From contig CAYFJO010000318.1 in assembly GCA_964343305.1 (NCBI GenBank), forward strand, positions 1 through 12,634: 12,634 nt of DNA, read 5' to 3'. The position numbers and the translations under genes were made by a program. This DNA is from CAYFJO01 sp964343305. GTDB taxonomy: Bacteria; Planctomycetota; Planctomycetia; Pirellulales; Pirellulaceae. Below are positions 6,974 to 12,634 of the stretch, one piece after another. A model generated the notes under the pieces. It worked only from the letters and a program-made list of their open reading frames with translations, had not been told where the DNA came from and did no database searches. Numbering within the stretch: the first letter of the stretch is position 1; the number at the start of each line of letters is the position of its first letter.

Positions 6974-7906
6974 ATGTTCAAAAAACTAAATGGCCTTGTT
7001 GCCGCAACCTATACCCCTCTCAACGATGACCGAAGCGTGAATCCGACTTTGGTCCGTCCGTTGGTCGAGCACGTGCTTCAAGGTGGTTGCAGTGGCCTGT
7101 ACGTCTGCGGAAGCACCGGCGAGGGGATGTCACTGAGTGGTAGCGAACGCCGAGTCGTGGTAGAGGCCTATGTCGACGCCGTCGACGGCCGCGCGCCGTT
7201 GATCGTTCAGGTTGGGCACAACAGCGTCAGCGAAGCACGACAACTCGCCAACGCTGCCGAGCAAGCCAGAGCGGACGCGATTTCGGCGACATGTCCGTCG
7301 TACTTCAACGTGTCGGACGTCGAAACGCTGGTTGCGTGCATGGCAGAGGTCGCCGCGGGAGCGCCTGATCTACCGTTTTACTACTACCACATTCCTGCAC
7401 TGACCGGTTCGACGATCGACATGACTGAGTTTCTACGTCGAGGAGCCGACTGCATCCCGAATCTCGCGGGTCTGAAGTACACCGACACGAAGCTGCATGA
7501 GTTTCAGGAGTGTCTGGAACTGGACGACGGCCGCTTCGATGTCGTCTGGGGCTGCGACGAGATGCTTCTGGGGGCACTTGCCACCGGAGCCCGCGGAGCA
7601 ATCGGCAGCACTTATAACATCGCCGCGCCATTGTATCAGCGGATCATCAACGCCTTTGCTGACGGCAACCTGAACGACGCGCGGCGATTGCAATCATTGT
7701 CGGTGAACATGATTCGCACGTTGAACCACTTCCCGTTCCATCCGGCCATGAAAGCCGTGCTGGCGATGCAGGGATTCAACGTAGGCGGCTGCCGACTGCC
7801 GCAGGTGAGTTTGTCCGACGATGACTTCACGACATTACGAGCCGAATTGGATGCGATCGGATTCCTTGAGTGGTCGCAGACGGAAATGCCAGAATTGGCC
7901 ACTTGA
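6974..7906 (+). CDS. nanA: N-acetylneuraminate lyase (sialic acid aldolase)
   Basis: This cytoplasmic class I aldolase of the DapA/NanA family (310 residues, TIM barrel) is expected to split N-acetylneuraminate into N-acetylmannosamine and pyruvate. Visible hallmarks are the pyruvate carboxylate-binding GSTGE (46-50), the catalytic Tyr in YYYHIPALTG (Tyr138, matching E. coli NanA Tyr137), the Schiff-base lysine in GLKYTDTKLHEF (Lys168, matching Lys165), and GCDEMLLGALATGARGAIGS (193-212) followed by TYN. The YYHIPALTG and GLKYTD blocks resemble animal NPL lyases more than dihydrodipicolinate synthase, supporting the lyase call. GGGAGA at 6964-6969 is a good ribosome binding site for ATG 6974. 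It is the first gene of a tight four-gene operon with a dioxygenase, a mutarotase-transporter fusion and an AGE-family epimerase, which fits sialic-acid catabolism. A related 2-keto-3-deoxy sugar acid aldolase is the main alternative. Confidence 0.88.
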   Translation: MFKKLNGLVAATYTPLNDDRSVNPTLVRPLVEHVLQGGCSGLYVCGSTGEGMSLSGSERRVVVEAYVDAVDGRAPLIVQVGHNSVSEARQLANAAEQARADAISATCPSYFNVSDVETLVACMAEVAAGAPDLPFYYYHIPALTGSTIDMTEFLRRGADCIPNLAGLKYTDTKLHEFQECLELDDGRFDVVWGCDEMLLGALATGARGAIGSTYNIAAPLYQRIINAFADGNLNDARRLQSLSVNMIRTLNHFPFHPAMKAVLAMQGFNVGGCRLPQVSLSDDDFTTLRAELDAIGFLEWSQTEMPELAT

Positions 7907-7924
7907 AGCAGAGATGACTGAGAA

Positions 7925-8692
7925 ATGACGGCGAGCACGTCTGAACAAGGACTGAGGCAGCGATTTCACGGGGATGGACTCGTCGCATTGCCGCAGTTTG
8001 TTAGTGGCCACGAGATGGCGAAGCTGATTGCAAACGTGGATCGTTTCGTCAAAGACGTCGTTCCCGGGCTGCCGGCTGAGCACGTTTTTTACGAGGTCAG
8101 AAACGACGCCGCGACGCTCAAGCAGGTTCAGCAGATGGGCGATCACTATCCATGGTTTCATGAGTTGTTCACTGCCGGCCGCTTTCGCGAAGTTGCCGAA
8201 CTGCTGCTCGATGGGCCGGTCGTACCGAAGAACATGCAGTACTTCAACAAGCCGCCCGGAATCGGCCAGCCCACTCCGCCGCATCAGGACGGGTACTACT
8301 TCATGCTCGACCCGTGTGAAGCTGTGACGATGTGGTTCGCGCTCGAAGACGTCGATGAGGAGAACGGCTGCGTTCGTTATGTCAAAGGGTCGCACAAACT
8401 GGGCATGCGCGAGCACGCTCGAACCCAGACACTGGGCTTCAGTCAGGGAATCGTCGATTACCCGACGGATGCGGATCGAGAAAGTGAACTGGCCTTTCCG
8501 GCGAAGCCCGGCGATTTGCTCGTGCACCACGCTTTGACGATTCATCGCGCGGATGGGAACAGCTCCGCAACGCGCACGCGACGCGCGCTGGGTTTCATCT
8601 ACTACAGCGAACGGGCTCGCGAAGACGTCGAGGCTCACGCTGCCTATCAACGCAAGTTGGCCGAAGAGATGAAGGCAGCGGGAAAGATCTGA
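7925..8692 (+). CDS. Phytanoyl-CoA dioxygenase (PhyH) family Fe(II)/2-oxoglutarate oxygenase
   Basis: This 255-residue protein has the PhyH-type double-stranded beta-helix signature. The iron-binding HxD is in PPHQDGYYF (His120, Asp122), the distal histidine in HHALTIHRADGN (His207), and a 2-oxoglutarate-binding arginine is likely in TRTRRALGF (Arg219 or 220). MWFALEDVDEENGCVRYVKG (136-155) followed by SHKLG is the conserved core preceding the second histidine. No signal peptide is seen, so it acts in the cytoplasm. It should couple 2-oxoglutarate decarboxylation to hydroxylation, or to oxidative removal of a group, on an unknown small molecule. It starts 18 bp after the lyase stop and ends 2 bp before the transporter start, so it is embedded in the sialic-acid operon. 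No standard sialic-acid pathway uses such an enzyme. The context suggests action on a modified sialic acid or amino sugar (for example an O-methylated form), but this is speculation. Confidence 0.85.
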   Translation: MTASTSEQGLRQRFHGDGLVALPQFVSGHEMAKLIANVDRFVKDVVPGLPAEHVFYEVRNDAATLKQVQQMGDHYPWFHELFTAGRFREVAELLLDGPVVPKNMQYFNKPPGIGQPTPPHQDGYYFMLDPCEAVTMWFALEDVDEENGCVRYVKGSHKLGMREHARTQTLGFSQGIVDYPTDADRESELAFPAKPGDLLVHHALTIHRADGNSSATRTRRALGFIYYSERAREDVEAHAAYQRKLAEEMKAAGKI

Positions 8693-8694
8693 GC

Positions 8695-11298
8695 ATGAGA
8701 TACGCACCATTACTCCTCTGCATGGTGTGCACCGTCGCGTCACCGAGTTTCGCCGCCGAGCCGCAATTACTGTCGTGGGACGAATTGCCACCAGTGCCGG
8801 GCGAACTAGGTATCGCCGGTCCTTTTGCTGGCGTTCACAACGACGTCTTGATCGTTGCCGGCGGGGCGAACTTTCCGGAACCCGTGTGGGAGAACGACAA
8901 AGTCTGGCACGACCGCATCTTCGTGCTGACGAAAGATGGCGGTAACTATGTTTGGAAAAACGGTGGCAAACTACCTCGTGCGATCGCGTATGGGGCGGCC
9001 GTCTCCACAAAGGACGGTGTCGTCTGCATGGGCGGGAATGATTCTGACGAAACATTCGACCAAGTCTTCCTCTTGAGTTGGGATCAAGGGAGCGAACAGG
9101 TCTCGACGACTACATATCCCTTGTTGCCGAAACCGTGTGCGTTTTCGGCAGCGACGATCATAGGCGATGTCATTTATCTAGCTGGTGGGCAAAGCGGTCA
9201 GTCGCTTGAATCGGCGATGTCCAACTTCTGGTCGCTTGACCTGACGAAGAAGATGGTCAAAGAAGAGTTCGTATGGAAAGAACTGCCGGCATGGCCAGGC
9301 CCCACTCGGGCGCTCAATCTGACGGTCAGTCAACACAACGGCTACAACGATTGCGTTCATGTCATCAGCGGGCGACGGCAGGAAGGCGATGGAGACGACC
9401 CAGCCAGCTTCGAGTTCCTCAAAGATGTCTGGGAATATAATCCGGCAAAGAAAAGTTGGCGACGGCGGGTTGATGCGCCCCGCTGCCTGATGGCCGGGAC
9501 GGGAATCGGATTCGGGCAGAGTCACATCTTCGTGCTTGGCGGTGCCACGGAGAAACTGTTCTTCAAGGGTAATGAACTGAAGAATGAACATCCGGGGTTC
9601 ATTAAACGGTCTCTCGCTTACCACACAATCACAGACACGTGGACGGAAGCTGGCGCGACGCCCGCCAACCATGTCACGACGATTGCCGTGAAGTGGCGCG
9701 GCGACATCATCGTCCCAAGCGGCGAGGTTCATCCGCGAGTGCGATCGCCGAAAGTGTTTCGAGTTTCTCCCGTGCAGCCGGACCGCGGGTTCGGGACGAT
9801 CAACTACATCGTGCTTTTCGGCTACCTGCTGGCGATGGTCGGCGTGGGAGTGTACTTCACGAGGAAGAACAAAAATACCGAAGACTTCTTTCGCGGCGGC
9901 CAAACGATACCGTGGTGGGCGGCCGGATGCAGCATCTTTGCGACGATGCTCAGTTCGCTGACGTTTACCGGCATTCCGTCCAAGGCGTTTGCTCAGGACT
10001 GGGTGTACGCGGTGGGCAATTTCATGATCCCCGTCGTCGCAGTGATTGCCGTCTTTGTGGCGATGCCGTTCTTCCGCCGTATCGACGCCACCAGCGCTTA
10101 TGAGTACCTCGAAAAGCGATTCAGCATGCCGGTGCGATTGTTCGGCAGCGCGAGTTTCACGCTGTTCCATATCTTTCGCATGGCCGTGGTGATGTCATTA
10201 ACGGGATTGGCGCTCGCCGTCGCCACACCTTTGACGCCAGCGCAATCCGTCATGTTGATGGGCGTGCTCAGCATCACATACTGCACGATGGGCGGCATCG
10301 AGGCGGTGATCTGGACCGACACGATTCAGACGTTTGTGTTGATGGGCGGTGCGTTGCTGGCGATCGGTCTGCTCATCGCGGGAGTTGATGGCGGCGTCGG
10401 TGGCTTCCTGTCATCCGCCAGCAACGCCGACAAATTTACGATCGCGAATTTCCACTGGGACGTGACCAGTACTCAGATTGCTCTGTGGGTAATCATCGTC
10501 GGAGCCATTGCTCAGAACATTTCTTCCTACACAGCCGATCAAGCCGTCGTGCAGCGATACATGACTACGGCGGACCGGAAGCTGGCGGCACGCTCGATTT
10601 GGACGAACGCAGTCCTGACAGTTCCGGCGACGCTGTTGTTCTTCGGCATTGGCACTGCGTTGTTTGCCTACTACCGATCGCATCCAGACAAACTCGATCC
10701 GACGATCACCACCGATCAAATCTTCCCACTGTTCATCGCGCGAGAGATGCCAATCGGCATTGCCGGATTGATCGTGGCGGGCGTCTTCGCTGCCGCGCAG
10801 TCAACCGTTTCGACCAGTATGAATTCAACGGCAACCGCCATCGTGACGGATTTCATGCGACCGTTTCATGCCTGCAAGTCGGAAGCGGGATACTTGAAGG
10901 CCGCACGTTTCTGGACGTTTCTCATCGGAGTCATTGGGACTCTATTCGGTCTCGTATTTGTGAATCCCGATATCAAGTCGCTGTTCGATGCATTCATCAA
11001 AGTCATCGGCCTGTTTATGGGAGTACTCGGCGGTTTGTTCGTTCTTGGTGCCGTGACGCGGCGGGCAAATGCGACCGGCGCCATGATTGGTGCCATCGTC
11101 GGAGCGAGCGTGATGTTCTGTCTATGGAAATTCACCGCGGTCAATGGCTACCTCTACACCGCCAGTGGAATCTCCACGTGCCTCGTTGTGGGCTACGTGG
11201 CCAGCCTCGCATCAACACAACCAACTGGCGACCTGACCGGCCTTACGATCTACACGCTGCATGATCCGGCGGTGCCAAACGAACCAAGCAAGGAATAA
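8695..11298 (+). CDS. NanM-like kelch mutarotase fused to a sodium:solute symporter
   Basis: This 867-residue protein joins two functions. Residues 1-20 are a signal peptide (LLLCMVCTVASPSFA). Residues about 23-358 form a kelch beta-propeller like the periplasmic sialic-acid mutarotase NanM, with a Gly-rich turn in each of six units: VAGGANFPEP (54-63), CMGGND (111), LAGGQS (162), VISGRRQ (223), VLGGATE (280) and VPSGEVHP (340). Residues about 367-840 are a complete SSS/SLC5 transporter: first helix NYIVLFGYLLAMVGVGVYF, then NTEDFFRGG, YEYLEKRF (469-476), GGIEAVIWTDTIQTFVLMGG (533-552) and AAQSTVSTSMNSTAT (700-714, probable second sodium site). Because SSS proteins have an external N-terminus, the propeller should sit in the periplasm next to the transport path. 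The likely role is to speed anomer conversion of released sialic acid and import it with sodium. The 2-bp gap after the dioxygenase suggests translational coupling. The exact substrate is inferred from the neighbours. Confidence 0.9.
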   Translation: MRYAPLLLCMVCTVASPSFAAEPQLLSWDELPPVPGELGIAGPFAGVHNDVLIVAGGANFPEPVWENDKVWHDRIFVLTKDGGNYVWKNGGKLPRAIAYGAAVSTKDGVVCMGGNDSDETFDQVFLLSWDQGSEQVSTTTYPLLPKPCAFSAATIIGDVIYLAGGQSGQSLESAMSNFWSLDLTKKMVKEEFVWKELPAWPGPTRALNLTVSQHNGYNDCVHVISGRRQEGDGDDPASFEFLKDVWEYNPAKKSWRRRVDAPRCLMAGTGIGFGQSHIFVLGGATEKLFFKGNELKNEHPGFIKRSLAYHTITDTWTEAGATPANHVTTIAVKWRGDIIVPSGEVHPRVRSPKVFRVSPVQPDRGFGTINYIVLFGYLLAMVGVGVYFTRKNKNTEDFFRGGQTIPWWAAGCSIFATMLSSLTFTGIPSKAFAQDWVYAVGNFMIPVVAVIAVFVAMPFFRRIDATSAYEYLEKRFSMPVRLFGSASFTLFHIFRMAVVMSLTGLALAVATPLTPAQSVMLMGVLSITYCTMGGIEAVIWTDTIQTFVLMGGALLAIGLLIAGVDGGVGGFLSSASNADKFTIANFHWDVTSTQIALWVIIVGAIAQNISSYTADQAVVQRYMTTADRKLAARSIWTNAVLTVPATLLFFGIGTALFAYYRSHPDKLDPTITTDQIFPLFIAREMPIGIAGLIVAGVFAAAQSTVSTSMNSTATAIVTDFMRPFHACKSEAGYLKAARFWTFLIGVIGTLFGLVFVNPDIKSLFDAFIKVIGLFMGVLGGLFVLGAVTRRANATGAMIGAIVGASVMFCLWKFTAVNGYLYTASGISTCLVVGYVASLASTQPTGDLTGLTIYTLHDPAVPNEPSKE

Positions 11299-11311
11299 GG
11301 AACAGAACAAG

Positions 11312-12484
11312 ATGGACGCCGCCCGCCGAGATGAGCTGATTGCGACATATCGCGATGGGCTACTTAATGACACACTTCCGTTCTGGACTCAACATTGCAT
11401 CGACCGCGAACACGGCGGCTTCATGATGTCGCTCAATCGCGATGGCACAGTCGTCGACACAGACAAAGGTGTCTGGCAACAGGGCCGATTCACGTGGCTG
11501 CTGGGCGAACTTTACAACAACGTCGAGCCGCGCGACGAGTGGCTCGAACTGGCAAAGCACGGTGCTCAGTTCATCGACGCAAAGTGCTTCGATCCTTCTG
11601 ACGGGCGAATGTGGTTTCATGTAACTCGCGAAGGTCACCCAATCCGCAAACGCCGCTACGCGTTCTCCGAGAGCTTCGCCGCGATCGCTTATGGTGAACT
11701 AGCCAAAGCGACTGGCGACGAACGATATGCGGACAAAGCAAGGAGGGCGTTTCAAGGCTTCATTGACCACAACCTCGCCCCGCACGGCGTCGAGCCAAAG
11801 TTCACCGATACAAGGCCGATGAAGGGCCTTGGATTTCCGATGATCACGATCGCCACGGCGCAGGAGCTTCGCGAATCAATTGACCTGCCCGACGCCAACG
11901 AGTGGATCGATCGCAGTATCGAAGACATCCGCCAGCACCATTTGAAAGAGGACATCCAGTGCGTCATGGAAACCGTCAGCCCGGACGGCAGCATCATCGA
12001 CCACTTCGACGGCCGCACGTTGAACCCCGGTCATGCGATCGAAGGCGCCTGGTTCATCATGCTCGAAGGCAAGTTGCGCGGCGATGACACCCTGATTCGC
12101 ACCGGCTGCCAGATGCTCGATTGGATGTGGCAGCGAGGCTGGGACAAGGAATATGGTGGCATTCTGTACTTCATAGACGTGAAGGGACTGCCGGTTCAGG
12201 AGTACTGGCACGATATGAAATTCTGGTGGCCGCAAAACGAAGCGATCATTGCCACACTTTTGGCATACACGCTGACCGGCGACGCGAAGTACGCGAATTG
12301 GCATCGTGAAATCCACGACTGGACTCACCAGCATTTCCCCGATCCAGAACATGGCGAATGGTACGGCTATCTCCACCGCGACGGCCGCATCAGTTCACCC
12401 TTGAAGGGCAATCTCTGGAAAGGCCCGTTCCACATGCCCCGCATGCAATTGCTCTGCTGGCAAACGCTCGCTGGTTGGAAATAA
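11312..12484 (+). CDS. AGE-family N-acylglucosamine (ManNAc/GlcNAc) 2-epimerase
   Basis: This 390-residue cytoplasmic (alpha/alpha)6-barrel protein belongs to the AGE/renin-binding-protein family, which interconverts N-acetylmannosamine and N-acetylglucosamine. Visible family blocks are WQQGRFTWLLGELYNNVEPR (55-74), AFSESFAAIAYGELAKATGD (117-136), LNPGHAIEGAWFIMLEGK (237-254), KFWWPQNEAIIATLLAY (303-319) and KGPFHMPRM (370-378). His241 and His374 occupy the positions of the two catalytic histidines of cyanobacterial AGE (239 and 372 in a 388-residue protein). An in-frame ATG at 11261 would overlap the transporter gene. ATG 11312 is preferred because AAGGAACAG (about 11297-11305) precedes it at proper spacing and homology begins there. 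In context it turns ManNAc from the lyase into GlcNAc, as in Bacteroides-type sialic-acid use, instead of the E. coli NanK/NanE route. Other AGE members act on mannose or cellobiose, so the substrate is inferred from the operon. Confidence 0.88.
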   Translation: MDAARRDELIATYRDGLLNDTLPFWTQHCIDREHGGFMMSLNRDGTVVDTDKGVWQQGRFTWLLGELYNNVEPRDEWLELAKHGAQFIDAKCFDPSDGRMWFHVTREGHPIRKRRYAFSESFAAIAYGELAKATGDERYADKARRAFQGFIDHNLAPHGVEPKFTDTRPMKGLGFPMITIATAQELRESIDLPDANEWIDRSIEDIRQHHLKEDIQCVMETVSPDGSIIDHFDGRTLNPGHAIEGAWFIMLEGKLRGDDTLIRTGCQMLDWMWQRGWDKEYGGILYFIDVKGLPVQEYWHDMKFWWPQNEAIIATLLAYTLTGDAKYANWHREIHDWTHQHFPDPEHGEWYGYLHRDGRISSPLKGNLWKGPFHMPRMQLLCWQTLAGWK

Positions 12485-12489
12485 CCAGC
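12470..12489 (+). other. Small hairpin spanning the epimerase stop codon
   Basis: GCTGGTT (12470-12476) and AACCAGC (12483-12489) are perfect 7-bp inverted arms with a 6-base loop overlapping the TAA stop. No T run follows, so it is not a typical intrinsic terminator. A second tiny palindrome, TTGAGG-T-CCTCAA, lies at 12493-12505. One of them could mark the operon's 3' end, but the support is weak. Confidence 0.25.
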
Positions 12490-12634
12490 AGTTTGAGGTC
12501 CTCAACCTATTCTGCGTTGTCATGCGACGAGAGTCGATCTCCTTTAGTTTAGCCGTTGAGCAATAGGACGACGCAAGGCGCGTTAGTTATATCGACCTGG
12601 CATTCAAATGGATGAATAGCGAATCAGGCTTTTG

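Noticed and set aside
7835..9055. Long minus-strand frame of 406 codons opposite the dioxygenase gene
   Set aside because: It is antisense to two well-supported genes, is rich in Arg, His and Ser as expected of shadow frames in GC-rich DNA, and shows no domain.
11261..11311. Upstream in-frame ATG at 11261 for the epimerase gene
   Set aside because: It would overlap the transporter gene by 38 bp and add a non-homologous polar stretch; ATG 11312 has a good ribosome binding site after the transporter stop and matches family length.

Overview
The window looks like chromosomal DNA of a planctomycete (Planctomycetota, probably Pirellulales or a relative). The evidence is the gene content: a DUF1559 pseudopilin-like protein, an iduronate-2-sulfatase-type sulfatase, an XylR-type regulator (sugar-binding domain plus AraC HTH), LamG/HEAT secreted proteins, and a kelch domain fused to a sodium:solute symporter. 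No rRNA, tRNA, CRISPR array, transposase or phage gene was seen.

Left part (1-4181). On the minus strand lie a secreted LamG/HEAT-repeat protein that runs off the left edge (1-1845) and, 99 bp upstream of it, a smaller ORF (1945-2697) with a HEAT-like helical segment and a concanavalin-like domain but no convincing start. Head to head with it, on the plus strand, is a sulfatase (2706-4181) lacking its signal peptide and the N-terminal segment with the catalytic Cys/Ser motif. Both ORFs lose recognisable family sequence within the same ~50 bp, so 2697-2745 looks like an old deletion or rearrangement junction. The sulfatase also appears to carry the C-terminal end of a second sulfatase.

Middle (4182-6973). 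A minus-strand XylR-like regulator (4273-5439) is divergent from a DUF1559 gene (5680-6828). The AT-rich spacer holds a plausible promoter and a perfect 6-1-6 inverted repeat. A strong hairpin follows the DUF1559 gene. The 145 bp before the next gene hold this hairpin and a good ribosome binding site, but no clear promoter.

Right part (6974-12484). Four tightly packed plus-strand genes look like a sialic-acid uptake and catabolism operon: N-acetylneuraminate lyase; a PhyH-type Fe(II)/2-oxoglutarate dioxygenase; an 867-residue periplasmic NanM-like kelch mutarotase fused to an SSS transporter; and an AGE-family (ManNAc/GlcNAc 2-epimerase) protein. The inferred flow is: released sialic acid is mutarotated in the periplasm and imported by the same polypeptide, cleaved to ManNAc plus pyruvate, and the ManNAc epimerised to GlcNAc. 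No kinase, sialidase, deacetylase or deaminase is in the window. The dioxygenase has no place in known sialic-acid pathways and is the most interesting element. The last 150 bp (12485-12634) hold nothing recognisable beyond short inverted repeats.
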